A DNA stretch of 64,000 bases from Sinonovacula constricta (GCA_007844125.1 CM017556.1:72784193-72848192); one strand, 5' to 3'. Positions 46,352 through 61,254 are shown, counted from the first letter of the stretch. Notes: generated by a model from the sequence alone, not told the origin. Made by a program: numbers and translations.

Positions 46352-49300
46352 TATGTATTAACTTCTTGGATGAATACATATGCAATAAAACAAACCTGAT
46401 TAATACATGTATATTCTTTACATAAAGTTTTGTGTACAAGCAAAAAAGATTGGATTGTATAATCTCATCTTGCCATTATAAAACTAGATAATCCTAGATT
46501 GGAATTATACCTGGCAATTTTTTTAAAAGTGCAAGCAAAGAAGAAAGTATATTTATACTCGACACAGTTTATTATCCATGGCTTCACTTTTTATAATTCT
46601 TTTAAAATTCCATTCAGGAAAATAAAAATAATATAAGGTTTCTTGCTTTTGAGTGTTGTTTTTATCCCCCAGTTATGGGACAACCCTCTAACCACAAGTC
46701 TGCCATCAGGTGTAACAATAAACTGAAATAACTGTAGTCTACATGCAACAACCAAAGTATAAATGATGACATCAAAATTATATCACGAGATATTGTGGAC
46801 GGAATGAACACATGAATAATAAATTAAACCTGAGTTATAAATGAGACGGCTTTCAGTCTCATCATAGCTTTTTTAAGTATACCGATTCCAGGAAAGAGAT
46901 ACATAACTTTATTGCTGATGTGCTATATATTCAGAAGGGTTTATCAGGCAACAGTTACAGACATCTTGCTGGCAGGATTGTTGTTTTAATTTTGCACCAA
47001 TTAGATGATAAACATATTTTTGATACAATTATCAGATCCCTGATTAACATTCAGTATTGTTATTAAAAACTGAAATGAGCATGAAGAGTCGATACAAATG
47101 TGGAATGACAATGCAATGAGCATAATGTAATGTATGTCATGAAACCAACATCTTGTCTATACTGTTTACATTTAGTAAAATTCAACCATATTACTCTAAT
47201 CACAGAACAAAAATCCCAAATCGCACAACATAACAATTAGTAACAGGCTGTGTGGACCACACTGAAATGTCTGCAAATGTCAATCGCTGTTTTCAAACTG
47301 AATTTCATATATAACAGGTGACAAGAAGTAGATGTACTTCTGAATGAGGCCATCTTCACTTTTAAGTCTGGACAATCATACAAAATTAATTTAGGAATCA
47401 TCCCTTGAATAAATATTGTTGAGTCCAGTATTTAAGTAATAAAACTAACCTTACCCTGCATTTATGTGGAATTCTCAAAATACAATATTAAACTAAAAAA
47501 AAAATTGACTAAGCTAAAAAAGAACAAAGTTAGTTTGAAGTTTAAATGTTAACCGTTGACACAGTATTTTGCCATAACCATAGAAGGAACATTTAACATT
47601 AGACAACAATACATTTCCCCTAAATAACTAAAATAATATAAAATACTGAAGAAGAACCCTTTGAACACATTTTTTCTACACAACTATTATATCTAGATAT
47701 ACTTAGCACCATCTACTAAATGAGACAAGGAGGTATCACAGTACATATATATTCTAATGTTTATCAGTTTACTACTGACACACTTACGGTTTCAACACAG
47801 AATTTTTTCGAAAAAAAAAACATACATCATATTCTGGAGCAAAAATTTGGAATTTAGTTCCCTTAAGTGTTCAGCAGAGCCTACAGCCCAATTTAGGAAA
47901 CAATATTTGAGGTGGAAGACCCTGTTAAAGGGTTGTGGCTAACAAATGTTACTACTAGTATGGACCTGTTTTTATATTATACATTCAGTGTGTTGTTATA
48001 ATAGCTCAGTGTTTAATTATATTTGTGTGCTTTTATAACATAATAAATAACATGTATAAATACGGTTTTTAATTAAAAAAACTCATATTGTTAATTTTAA
48101 CTGTTAAATCAGTAGCACTATTTTTCGATGTTTAAATGTTCGTTTAAAGCAACACATATACTGATAAAAGTAGCTAGATTGTCTAACTTTATTTTTGTTA
48201 CTTTTATATGCGCATGATTCAATTGTTATTGCAATAACTGCTAGTGTTATAGTCTCATGAAGTGTAAAGATTTACCACTTTGCATATTATATAATGTTTA
48301 TACATGTATTGTTTTGAGGCTCAAAGAGAAACTTTGGTTTATCCAAATGTGTGCCTCAATAAATAAAGTCTAAATGACCAAATATGAATATTAATGTATT
48401 ACATTTCATATATTTACCACATGCATATTTTCCTAATAAAAGAATGAAAAAAGAAAACACTCAATTAAATTATGTTGGAAAGGAGATACTTTAGTGAAAA
48501 ATAGATTTCCATGCATGAATGATTAAACCTCAACTCAAATCCAACTAAAAAGGACACAAAATAATTTATGAGTATTTATAAGGTTTTCTTACTACTGATT
48601 ATATCTTGGCATCAGAATACAGGAATCATGAATAATTAACTATGTTCAATACTGCATCTAAAGGCTAAGGGAAAAAAATGAAGATGAAATCTTAGCTGAT
48701 GTGGTTAACAATCAACATAACACATTAAATAGAGAAATGCACACTCTATTAAGCTGAAAACTTTGCCAGTAGAAGAATGTATAATGAAAAATGATAAGGA
48801 AATATTTTTTTTAATTTTCACTGATTTTATATTAAACAAAGTATGTTGATTTAAAAAAAAAAAATCAAATTCCAGTCAAGAGTTATATTAACCACTGTAA
48901 GGATGAGGGGTTGTCCAAAAATATTTGAACTCTCTTCACAGAATGAAACTTTTAAAGTACCAGCCTAATATTGTGCTATAACATTTTTCAAAGTTGTTAG
49001 GAAACAACCCTGAAAAATTTGTTTCCATGTCTTATTAGTTACATATGACAATGGTTTTACATAAACATGTAGTTACATGGTTTGGGTGCAAATACAAGCA
49101 GAAATGACCCAAAGACACACCTGTTTAATGCTACAAGCCACATACTAGTACGAAAAAAGGTTGGCAATAAAATGCTGCTGAAATTACTTGTTGAAAAAAA
49201 ATGGACCCTAATTACGTTTTTTTCTATTTTAGAAATACAACTGAATGACACAATTATGGTCATTTTAGCCAAATACTTTCGTAGAGGAAGTCAAATGTCC

Positions 49301-50145
49301 GGTTAGAACCACTGGAGCACCGCAAGTCAGCTGGAAGACCTCACAATAGGTCCTATGCCTAGACGGACCCACAAGGTCACTGTGCGAGGCCAAATAGTCA
49401 GAGATGTTGTAAGTCTGCCTTTTACCCTTACACCTCAAGCGCTGCCTCTTTTTTTGCCAAAGAGCACATCTAAAAGTGTAACTGAACACTGATTCTACCA
49501 CAGTGGTCAGGCCGTTGATAAATTCTTTTAATAGTAAGTAACACACATGACATTGACCCATTAACCCTACAGGGATGCTAACCTGTTATAACAGGAAATG
49601 TTAGAGGCTATGCCAGGATCGCTGTAGTGTGTTTATGAAAAAACCTGTAATTGTCTGGTTCATAAAGACATGAACAAAATATTCTGTGTAAGTCGAATAC
49701 ATGTTCCACAACATTAAATTTAATATTCATTAATATTAAAAAAATATATTACCCTGTAAAAAAGTCCACATATATTTTTTTGAAAACCCTAAGCAAGTTC
49801 ACAATAACATGTTTCACAAATGAATACATATGTATTCAGTATCTAGCACCAGATCTAATATTAAATAAATATCACTAATTTTGCAAATAACATAATAACA
49901 CACAATTATTAACTTATGCTGATTTAATTAAGAACTTCTTAATTATCAGTTCTGATAGTAATGACCAAATAAGCTAGATAAAACCATTTGACAAAAAAAT
50001 AAAATATATAAATTAGTTTAAATTAAAACCTAACAAAATATATTTTAATATAGTAACAATCAAAACAATTATGGGCACCTCCTACTGGACTGGAGTGCCC
50101 TCTTCATACCCTCCAACTGTTGTCATGCACACATCACAGACTGGG
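45841..50145. other. Intergenic DNA and GAS2 3' flank
   Basis: AT-rich sequence with an AT microsatellite at 46278-46347. Part of the right end is probably GAS2 3' UTR on the minus strand. The block at 49290-49560 is richer in GC than its surroundings and reads like repeat or exon remnant, but I recognise no protein in it on either strand. Confidence 0.45.
46278..46347. repeat. AT microsatellite
   Basis: About 35 uninterrupted AT dinucleotides, self-complementary. Confidence 0.95.
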
Positions 50146-53100
50146 CTATTTGGGTTTGTACTGGCTTTTGATGTGTAGAAACTTCCCTGTAAGAACATCA
50201 TCGCCATCAAGAAAGTCCACACTGCCACGGCGCCGATGCTCAACGGCAGAGATGGGATTGTGGGTAGTAAGGTAATGTTCCAGGGTCTCCCAACCACCAC
50301 CTACACGCACCATCAGGTGACGATTCTTCAACAACTGAAATGGAGTAGGTGGAATGAATTTATTCACTGAAGGGTTATGACAAGCAACTTAATACCAAAT
50401 TGATTGTGCTTGTACTATCAATGTGGCTTTTTATGTGATCAGTTTATGTTAAGAAAGAAATATTGCCCTTTTACAATTTTATAAATTGCACTGAGTACTT
50501 GTAGGTTTTAAAAGCCATTTTTTCTGAAAGGTCAACATGAAGAAACTGCAAGTGAATTTCAACTAACATAAAACATAAACAGTTTAAGAATTAAACAATA
50601 TAACATAATCAAAGCTTGAACAAGTGTTCTTACTTGGTATCTTTCAGTTTTGTGCAACATCTATAAACAATTACAAATAATATCTTTGTTCAATTATCAG
50701 AAAGCAACCTTATTATGGATATGAATGCTAATTAATTGTCAATTAAGAAAACAACAACAATCTGTTGTTAAGCTATGAAAAAAGTATATCAAATAGTATA
50801 CAAGAATATGTATCAATGTTACTGAAGCATGAGAAGAATATCAAAAAGTGAACTTGCATTCAGTGGTATTACAAAATAACTGAGGATAAAAAAATGTAAT
50901 GTCTGTTGATGAAGAAGATTTCTGATGCCTACCCTTATAATGACAGCCTTTCCAAACACCATGTAGGTCCCTTCACGTATCCTGTTCACCTGGTCAGAAC
51001 AGTTACACTTGGCTGCCATTTTTCTCACCTAAAAAAAAAGCATTGTGTCTGCATATTTGTATGTAAATTTAAATGTCTTTCCATTATTTCTGCATTTTAT
51101 TTTAAGGTTCGCTATAAGGTTGAAAAAAATCTAAGGAAATTGAAAGATGCCCGAGGAAAACATGTGGATCCCGCCATGTAAACTCAGAAGCACTTTTTTT
51201 TTACCTTTCTAAGTGCCACTTGGACCTTGGAGCCAGAATTGTGGTTTTTGCACACAACACACTGTCTGATCATAGAGCAATATAATTATTTTTAAAATTC
51301 CTTAACCCATAAGAGCTGGAAAAAACCCTATACACACAGTCTCCTTAAGGCAAACATATGTGCCAAGTAATTTGAAAATCCCTTGACTCGTGTTTTAGCA
51401 ACAGTTTGGCCAAAAGGCGATGTTACAGCCCTGACCAGCTCCAAAGTACTTTGGGCTTGGGGTGTAGTTCATGCATGTCAATCATATCAAACACTTGTGC
51501 CAATTTTTTTTTTAAGTCTCTTGATCCATAGTTCAGTAACAGCCCAGACAGGAGAAAATGTATTATTTGTTCTTATTTTTTTTACATTAAATCTGAGTTG
51601 ACCTTTGTGTGACAGACCTGAACAAGTGCAAGGAAATGTAGACGCATTCACACATCTACATACACTGAACATCCATTGTGAGATAACAAGCTCTCTGAAG
51701 TATGCTTGACAAAAGATCTTTGAATTTAAGGAATAGTTAAAACTTCCATTGTTGAACCATAGCCTAGTATATGATTTTTCAATCTTTCCCTTTTTGTTTA
51801 AATCTCAAACAGAAGCCTGAGAATGGTCTCATGATGGCTCATGCTCAGATTTTGTACAACAACCAATGCAGTAATACAGGTAAACCCAAATTCACTGGAC
51901 ACATTGCTGACATAATAAACAAAAAACAGTTGGTCTGGTTTGCATTTGTTTTACAGAAATGAGGAATTTTGCAATACCAACACACAATTTAGATTAGGAT
52001 ATTACTACTTATAACTTGTAAACATATGTGACCATGTTTTCATTTAAAACATTTTGATGTATTTTAGTTTGAAGAATCAGGTGTTATAATGACTTTCAAG
52101 CCATTTTAGTTATAAACAGAATTAGTTCCTCAAACTATGCATGCTCATCTTTGCTTTATGCATATAGGCCAATCATTTTCTACAATTTATAAATGACACA
52201 GCTCATTTTATGTTAAGAATAATGTTCAGGTTTATAACAAAGTCCATGTTACTGTTAAGGAATAACAATGACAATATGGACAAACATAAAAGGTAGAACA
52301 ATGTGACAACAGTAGAACACCCACTTCCTCATCCAAGTTGAGGGGTCTGTTTCTTGCAGAAACTGGGGCCTTGGGTTTCTGTGGCGGGGGTGGGGCTTCT
52401 ATCACTGGGACAGGCTCAGGTTCTGGCTCTTCCTCTATTTCTCGCTCCAGCCGGATGAGGTTGGGTGGATCCAAGCCATACCTGTAACCAATCCGAGCCA
52501 GCTCCAGGAGGCAGATAATCACCTGGCGCTCAGACTTGTGGGATACTGGACAATATACAATGATAAGGATAAGTGGTTATTAACGATTTGATCACCAGGA
52601 GTGTTGAGACAATCTACAGCAGATGACTGGTTAGATTTGATTGACAGATTTAACCAGACCAATCAGGTACATGCACATGAAAAAATGTACCTGATTCCTA
52701 CTCAAAGTGTAGGAAACTATGATTTGGATGAAATATTAAGGAGTGAACTAGATTTATCTTTTGCAATAATTTATTTGATTGATTATGACACACATAACAT
52801 TGTCATATGTTGGTTTGAATGGTCCAAAACATGAAAAAAGCCTGTCTATGGATTTGTCAATATTCTGTGCAATCACAAGGGATAATCTTTAAGAAATGTT
52901 CACAAATCGCTGCATGTTTGTGCAAGAAATCATGTAATTATAAAAATATACATGCGTGTCACTTATTCTATTTCTAACAATTGTGTCAAGTTTGATTTTT
53001 TACCTTAATAATAAGTGATACACCTTGACAGACAATATACAAGTTATCAGCCAAGTTATCAGCACAAAATGATGTCAATGATGATGTGAAAAATAACGTT

Positions 53101-56100
53101 CACCTTGCTACACAAAGCATTGGTGGCTGGTTCCGAGGTAACAACTGATAACCAAATCTATTAAAATGTAAAACCATTATTTCCAAGTCATCTATCAGTA
53201 CCAGTTTCCCAATCAACAAATTTGGGCCAATCCCAAGACATGACACATAGAAAACAGGGCCATACATGATGTTATGAGTTATGCTATAGAGTCTTAAGAT
53301 CTGACACATCAAGCTATTTTACCAAAAAAATGTGAAATCATATCTGTTCAAACATATTTTAAAGTCAAACACTTTTCTGTGAGAGGTGGACAGTTTTGTT
53401 TATTGATAAGACACAAGCACTCAATGCCAGGTTTCATCCAATTTCCGCACCACAGAGATTAATTGCCAGATATGTTCTGGCTTACAATACACCATCACAT
53501 GAGATCAAATCAAATTTTAATTGGTCATCAAGACGTTACTTACTCAACTGCAAATGTAACAATCCCGTGTCAAAGTTGTAGATAATAGATGCATTATCTA
53601 GTAGACAATTTTATTTCTTATAATATCCAAAAACAATTATATATTGTTAGTCACATATTTGTTTTGTTTGAGATACTGACATTTTTTAATCTTGTTGTTA
53701 GTTTCTTTATCCATTTATATTAAAAGATTTTCATATTTTTATGCTGTTTACATATGACAAAAATGCTACAAACTGGTCTTAAAAACTTACTTTTAGAAAA
53801 AAGATGATTATCAAGCTATCTTATTTTTTATGCATAATCAATTAATAAAAGACAATACTGAAGAAGTACAATAATTAACAAACTAAAAGTAGCAAAGCAA
53901 TACAAACATGCTTGTAGTGTAGATTTATCTTTTATTTTGAATTAAACTGGTGTTGTCATTTAGTAGGACAATAATACTGTATCTGAGTTTAAGAGGAAAA
54001 AAGTGAAACTAAACAGAGCAAACACAGCATTATTCCTAATCAACGACCAAAACAACATAATCGATTAAATTTACATACAAATTGTGTGGAAATATAAGAT
54101 AATAACTTCAAACATAAAGGAAAGGTTTAGATTTCTATTGAAACAAGTTCAATTGACTGTAATTTTTTTAAATGAATACAATGTGTCTATTGTACTAGAC
54201 TTCTTCTCTTGTGTTCAAGCTGTCATCTAACCATAGATGATGTCACTTGTTTTTATTGTTATAAGTTTTAGGATGAAATTACTGGAGTTTTAATGTGTTA
54301 GCATGAAACCTTTCTGACTAAAATATAGTAATAATACAAAATAGGATTTATTGGGAAATAATGCAAAGTGCAAACTTTCTATGCTGATTGTGTTAGAGTT
54401 CAATACATTCCCATGCAATATTTTATCTGTGCAACTGAAGCAACTTTGAACACAATTTAAAAGAAATGCAAAAGTAAATCATAGTTTATAGAAGACATGC
54501 TCACTTTCACAAACTGTTACATATTTGTTGTATATGATAAAATGTTCCCCTTCACATTTATAACCAGCATGACTATAGCCATGAAACATCTGGTAAAGCC
54601 AAGTATTACTGACGACAATCCATAACTAAGCAACTCAATACAAATACTACAGTAAAAAGACATGGTATTAAACATACAAGGACCACTCGCTGTATAAGAA
54701 TGTGAAAAATGCTTTGTCTTACATACAGAACATGCCACAGTTATGTTTAAATTGTCTGCATCCAGCTATAAGACATGGAGGAAAGAAGTGGACAAACATT
54801 AAGGTTGAACGATAAGCCCACCGCAGGTAAGTTAGAAAGACCTCCACATATGAATGTTTACACATGTGAGGGACTCAAACCCACAAAGTGAAGGGCTAAA
54901 GTTTGCAACTCTAATGGTTTAGCCACAGGTTTAGCCACAAGATGCAAGTACACTTACAGTATTATAATATAGTGTGTCATTCGGAATACTTCTGCCATCC
55001 TGGTTAATTATGTAGGAAGACCGAAGCACATACTGAGAATCCCAGTGTATTTATACAATTACCTTCAAGGTTATTATAATTACGTGTACGGAAAGGGTCC
55101 AAAGATGGTGCAAATGATGTTGTGTACTGATTTTAATATTGTTCTTGTGCAAACAGTGTACTATGGGCTTCATGTAACAAAGTCAGCCACATCTTGCGGG
55201 AGACCAATATTATTGTGTACTTGGCATAGTTGTGTGCAGGTGTATATGTTGCAACAGCATCACCTTGTGTACCTACTAACTAATCACTACATGTTAAGAC
55301 TTCACAAGTATTATATGTGACAACTACAATGTGTGATTAAGAAAACAGCATCTCTCAAAGACAACATTCAAACCCATGCCTCTACCAATGTCTTGACATA
55401 CCTTATATCAGATGTACACTTCTACTTGACAAGACCTAAGATGACTGTGAATTAATACAAATGGTTGTGATGTGAGACAAACTACTAATCAAATATCAAA
55501 AGATTAATACATGTACTAACATATAATAATGACAATGTAGATAGAATGACAAGAAAAAAACCTTTTGTTACATTTACAACCCTGTTAACGGTAATTGCCT
55601 CACATAAAAGTGAAGAAAAAAAGTACTTTATTTAAAAATATCATTTTCTAAAACCAGAACAATTGAAAAATGGAAGAAGCAACTACACTTTAATACTTTA
55701 TTTAAAAATATCAATTTTAATTGAAAAATGGAAGAATCAATTGCAGTTATCAACAACCTTATAAACATGTAAAGTATGTAAGATGAAAGGTAAGTTAACT
55801 AAATCTGTCAGTTATCTATTTGTGTGATTTTAATGTTTATGCCATCTCAGTTCAGAGAACAAAGTTACCTCCAATCATGAAAAACAGTTACCTAAATCTT
55901 CTGATTCAAAGAGGCAGTCGTCAGTCATGCCAAAAGAGCGCCCCCATCTACAGAAATTAGCGGCATTATCACGAGCAAACCAGCTTCCAGGTTGAGCATT
56001 CTTGCGCGATTTAATGTGTGCTTTGGGGATATCCTAAAATAAATATATATATATGCAATATAAAGAAACCAAGTACTACTTCATGTGTCTATAAAGTTTA

Positions 56101-57589
56101 CAAATGATAACTTTTGCAAAAGAAGAGTTTTAAAAATTAAGTTTATATTATCTTTGACATTGTTTCCCATCCCATTTTTCGATTTATTATTTTGCTACGT
56201 ATCACTTATAATAACGGGTGTTAATTTTCACAGTCTGAGCTCTAAAATACCTGTTAATGACCACTTCTAGTCATCATGATGCTCTGAGTGCAGATCCTTC
56301 AGTGATTATTGGGTTACAGTTCTATAGCATGCTAGGACCACGCACATAATGTGTTGACCACATAAAATCAAGTGATAATTTTTCCATGTGACTAAAATGT
56401 AAAAAAATATACACAACAAAATGGATTGATAAAGATTACTAGAGTTTCTTTATAAAGATTACAAGACTTACATTTACAATAACTACCTAGTAAACCCGAG
56501 GAGTGTAAACTCCTAATCCCTAGGACTATAGGCATATTGGAACCACTTCCCACACTGAGCACCACTCACAACAGTGCAGTTAATGGGCTTTTAATTTTAA
56601 AAAGTCATTCATTTCAGAGCTGTTAATAGGAAATATCTTCGTAGTTATAAAACACAAGATCAGCATGACTTTCAAATAAAACTGATGGTGTTTAAACTAG
56701 GATCATAAATTCCTTCTCATCAAGTTGACTGCATTCTTAATTATATAAGTAAGACATCTTATCATCAAGATACTTGCATTTTTAATTATATATGTAATTA
56801 ATAAAAAAAATTGTCCACTAACTAAAGGATTAATATGTTTTAGATTCCACCATCTTATAAATTTAACTCAACAGTGTCAGTAACTTACATCATTACACTT
56901 GCCCTCTTGAACACACTGTTCTGCCTTTTTGTGGATTATGTCGGCCAGGTCACAGATGTACACACCAGTGTCCAACACATCCATGAAGTTGTCAGCCGAT
57001 ATGTCAATCTCTGTACAAAATCACAAATATTATTTCTTTTTTAAATTCATTGCTGCAGCAACACAAATTGTAAGCACAGCATTTTTAGCAATTATTTTTG
57101 TAGATAAGTCCAGACAATTGTCTGGAATAAACCACTGATGCCCAGTAGGTTAGCCGGAAGAACTCCTCACAGGATAATTACGTCCTAACTGGGACTCGAA
57201 CCAAAGTGGTACTGTGCTAAGGAGTTATAAGTCAGTTAATCTTGACACTTTGCACAGGCGGCAATCATAAACAATTCTCCTAATAATTTTCCAAAAATGA
57301 CATTCTACAGGTGTGTGTTTTTTAAATATGGGTCAGATGTATGGAACCTAGTTTGTTATGAAAAATGTCATGATTGATGTCATTTGTTGAAAATAGTTCA
57401 TTTCCAGTGTCAGATTGAATCAAAAATGTTTGACAGCCTAAATGATGTCTGACCTAGAGTTTTAGCTATCCACTCAGCCAGGTCCTCACGCAGTGGCCCC
57501 ATACTCTTTTCTTGCATCTCCAGGCTTTTTTTATGGGTCGGGTCCATCACCAGCTCCCCCGCATTCTTACACCCAACCGGCTCCGACAT
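50146..57589 (-). CDS. GAS2: GAS2 cytoskeletal linker protein (CH and GAR domains)
   Basis: Six coding exons on the minus strand (57589-57454, 57010-56889, 56033-55892, 52545-52325, 51028-50933, 50334-50146) join in phase to 301 aa, close to human GAS2 (313 aa). Residues about 33-155 form a single calponin-homology domain: [43 protein letters not shown] and [14 protein letters not shown] Pro/Glu-rich linker ([20 protein letters not shown]) follows, then the GAR domain (about 208-285) with [15 protein letters not shown] and [14 protein letters not shown]. The CH domain binds actin and the GAR domain microtubules (family knowledge). The GAR domain keeps C.C but lacks the Cys of the usual DPCR, reading NPISA instead. 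The first coding exon is preceded by an acceptor (ggttgcag), so the leader is spliced. Confidence 0.93.
51195..51600. repeat. Dispersed repeat of bivalve type in GAS2 intron 4
   Basis: Two related halves carry GCCACTTGGACCTTGGAGCC, ACACAACACACTGTCTGATC, ATATGTGCCAAGTAATTTG and AAAATCCCTTGACTCGTG, then CAGCCCTGACC and TTGTGCCAATTTT with CTCTTGATCCAT. This wording is one I associate with a very abundant non-coding repeat of heterodont bivalves. It is from memory, not a database match. Confidence 0.5.
54800..54935 (-). repeat. tRNA-derived SINE fragment
   Basis: The minus strand shows a B box, GGGTTTGAGTCCC, and an A-box-like GTGGCTAAACCATTAGAG. It lies in GAS2 intron 3. Confidence 0.5.
55615..55745. 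repeat. Local direct duplication
   Basis: TACTTTATTTAAAAATATCA followed by AATTGAAAAATGGAAGAA occurs twice about 72 bp apart in GAS2 intron 3. Confidence 0.65.
57135..57245 (-). repeat. tRNA-derived SINE fragment
   Basis: The minus-strand B box TGGTTCGAGTCCC is canonical. The A box is decayed. It lies in GAS2 intron 1, among the coding exons. Confidence 0.55.
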
Positions 57590-58284
57590 GCTGCGTCGTC
57601 TGCAACCAATCGATGTTATACTATAGCTTCCACACCACTGATACTAATTGACAATATACATACCATCGTCTTTGACAATATTATAGGCCATATTTTACTC
57701 TTTGAAGGATATTCTTAAAAAAACTGAACAGCGCCAGTCAAGGCATATCAAAATCTAAATTATTTATAATTCACTGGCTAGCTATTTCTGGCTTCTAAAT
57801 TTATTTACTAAAACATCTTCCAGTGTTTTAATGTGACATTTAAAACTGAAAGGAAGAAGGTAAAAACACAATTGCATAGGTTATAAGGGCTTCAAGAATA
57901 TGAGTCAATTAAAACAGAAGAACTAAAAAATACATGTAAGATCAATATTTATATTGTTTAATAACAAGGAAAAGTCTCAATATAATGTCCTAAAATAAAC
58001 AGACTAAAAACAATGCAATTATGAAATATACAATTCATAATAGCTATGAGTGACTACATTATTATACTTAATTTAACCAATCAAATTTTAGACATGAAGA
58101 CAAAGTTGGGAATGAAATGTAGAGTTGTGATAAATTTAGTATGCATTATTTGTGGTGCATAAAAAATTATGTCTTCTGGTTATTATAAATAATATGATAT
58201 TTATAAAACTGAATATCTTTATTTTCTTAGAAATCATCAACACTCTCTGACTAGCGATAAACACATGTACGTTGGCATGTACAT

Positions 58285-58595
58285 TTATGTTTGTTGTTTA
58301 TTGGGTTTATCATCCCACCAACGGTATTTCAGATATATGGAGACGATAGTGCTGCCTTCACTGTGTATAGCATGTCATGAACACCTGGCATGTTACCACA
58401 CCCAGTCACAGTATCCTGACACCAGGCAAACCAGTCAGGGAACTACCCTTATATTTGCTTGAGGGTTAGCAAGGGAGCTATACCACTACCATTTTTAATG
58501 ACTTAGGTATGTCACGGCCCAGGATCAAACCCGGGGCCTCCCGTACTTGGAGCCAATGCTCTACTGATTGCGCTACCAGGTCTGGTCTACATTTA
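58285..58595 (-). repeat. tRNA-derived SINE, full-length candidate
   Basis: On the minus strand the head reads GACCTGGTAGCGCAATCAGT, then AGAGCATTGGCTCC, then B-box GGGTTTGATCCTGGG. The body (CACCTGGC..CACACCCAGTCACAGTATCCTGACACC on the plus strand) extends to about 58290. It is related to the element at 60140-60415. Confidence 0.6.
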
Positions 58596-60139
58596 TAATA
58601 TTGCCTTACAAATATATATTTATGCCTAGAGGTACTTGATCAAGATGTATTAAAGTGATCAAAGTTTGTCTTTATTGACAATAAACATTTACATAAGCTT
58701 TGAACTACTGTCAACATGATATTTATTTCGTATTACTTTTTATCTGTGCAAGTCTTCAATCAGCATCTAGCCACATCTATTCTAACAACACTTTTTTCCT
58801 TCGATATAATAGTCATAATCAGAACTTAAAATACTTTTCTTTCTGAAACAATAGTACACATGAACATTAAATGTTATAGTTTTGCTTAAATATTCTTAAA
58901 ATTTGTTATGACAATAGAAGAATTGGATGCATTTTGAAAAAAAAAGGAAATCTTCACAAGCAGTTTACACATGCGTAACCTAATTAAAAGCTTATCAGGC
59001 CTGGATATGATATCGGCACACAATCTTGGCAACATTATGCAGTTAAGACTGGATTGAGAGTGAAATGGATCTGTAGGTTTTTATCTAACTAGCAATTAAG
59101 TGTGAACACTAAGATGGGACATGAGCCAAACAGCACACAGCTTTATAAACCTGCAACTTACAGTCTAAACATAGCTGGAACAACTGAAAAATGCCCTGAA
59201 ATGTTGAAGTCATTTATCATCAAAAAAGCATAGTAATGTGACCTGTCGTGGTGGGAGTTTATTAGAAAACCCGTCCGTACAAGGTTTAGAGACTTTTAAT
59301 TTGTTAATGCTCTACGAGGAAAACCTGCGAATAATAAATAACACAATAGTTAAATACTGCCACATTATCAATTGGTGGAGCTATTACATTTTAGAATTTA
59401 GCAATACAAATATTCACGGTTACCAAACAGACATGAACCAATTCAAACAATACAAGTAAAGTACAGAAATACACCAATTGCATTATAAATACTACAATAA
59501 CTTACCAAACAAAACTGGTCATCTATCAATAGTGTAGATACAGCTATAGTATAGGTAAAACTAAAGTTATGCTGTACAGCGAGTTCTACATTATTTTACT
59601 TAATTCTCTTTCGAGAATTATCTAAACGTTAACGTAAAAGTAAATGAGCTGTTGTCGGTACGTTTGTGACGGATGCAATGTTTTATAGTAAGGATTGTGG
59701 AAAAAAGAAAACTTCCAACTCTCGTACAAAATCTCTCTCTCACGAGAACATATACCTAGACAGACATGACAAAACAGGTTTGACAAGTCCGGACCTTACA
59801 GAAAGACACACAGACTATAAGATATTTAATAATGCTGATTATTTATTCATTTTTTTGTCTTTGGATGATTAACTCCAAGAATAAGACACCATTTTCCCTT
59901 TAAGTAATGTTGTATACATAGCAGAATCATGTCAACAATCAAGTAAAAGTTGTGTTATTGCTTCAAAACAGATGTTAAACACAGATGATTATAATGGGGG
60001 TTATCATTATACAATGTTTTAATGATGAAAGTATACTGGTATCGCTTTATTTCGCATTGATTTAAAAACAACAACACATTAATCAAAATGTACATTTGTA
60101 CTTAAATTATTGTTACACATTGATCTAATCAGTGTATCG

Positions 60140-60415
60140 TTAGGACAATCTATCCTCCCATACCGCTAACACCTTGATCTTACCAACATTACAGGCAGGG
60201 GCACTTATGAGGTGCACCAGGGACAAAACTGGGCCAATCACATTATCCTGACACTTACAGAGCAGTCAAAATGCTAACCATTAAAAACACAAGGACAGAA
60301 GGCATTGCTATCCATTTTTAATATCATTATTTTGATCCAGCCTGGGTTTGAACCTGGGGCCTCCTGATTTGTAAGCCGATGTTCACTAAGCTATGCAGCA
60401 GGTATGACTGACATA
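60140..60415 (-). repeat. tRNA-derived SINE, same family as 58285-58595
   Basis: The minus-strand head contains GCATAGCTTAGTGAACATCG and B box AGGTTCAAACCC. The body shares AATCACATTATCCTGACAC and a CTTATGAGGTGCACC block. Confidence 0.6.
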
Positions 60416-60599
60416 TTCATATGATACATACTTCTTACCTTAAACATAACATGAATAACATGGCCTGAAACTTGTATCATTCACTAAATTTAACTGTATT
60501 TTTAAAAATATTTTTAAATATTCATGTAATTACACTTTTATTTTACTGATATGGTCTGTGGTTAACAAAATAATAAGATTTTACCTTATAAGTGCCTGC

Positions 60600-60790
60600 A
60601 ATACTCAAGAGCTATCTTTGCTCTAGTGATTATGATGTTAGGACTCTGGATCGAGGGATTTTGGGTTCAAACTCCCAAAATGACCACATAATGTTTGTTC
60701 TTGAACAGGACAATTTACTGCACATTGCTCCAGGTACTCAGTAGCTGAGCAGAGGTTCTAACCAGAAAGTGGGCCATCGAGAGGGATTAA
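60600..60790 (+). repeat. tRNA-derived SINE fragment
   Basis: The plus strand has CTCTAGTGATTATGATGTTA, then GGATCGAGGG and B box GGGTTCAAACTCC. The tail contains GCACATTGCTCCAGGTACTC. Confidence 0.5.
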
Positions 60791-61254
60791 TATGTAACTT
60801 TTTTCTTTGAAAAAACTATTTGAAAATGAGGAGTGTTTTACATATTTTCAGAAATCTCCCTACTTGGAAACAGATAACTTCCTTCTTTGTTTATATGAAA
60901 ATAACAAATTCTCACACTTCGGCCTCAGAAAAAGTTCACTTGACATGTATGAGTCAAGCATGTGCCATCGTAAATGATTTGTTTGGTATCTTTAATTGGT
61001 ATATCACAAATTAAACATAAAACCTACCAACAGATTATAGTGGAAATAAACAAAAAACAAGTAAAAAAACTGTTCACTTTTTAATTTTATACATTCAACC
61101 ACCTATTAAGTGAAAAGAGTGAGGTTACAGAACCATCATCCACAGCTCAAAAACACAAATTTCCTCTATGGCCAAGCCCTAGAACCTGTGACCTCCTCTG
61201 CTATCTTTGAGTTGACCTTTCCCATGATGTGAACGTCAACATTCTTATTTTTCG

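Noticed and set aside
48905..49030. Possible mariner-type end (GGGTTGTCCAAAAATATTTG)
   Set aside because: No matching inverted end or transposase fragment could be found nearby.
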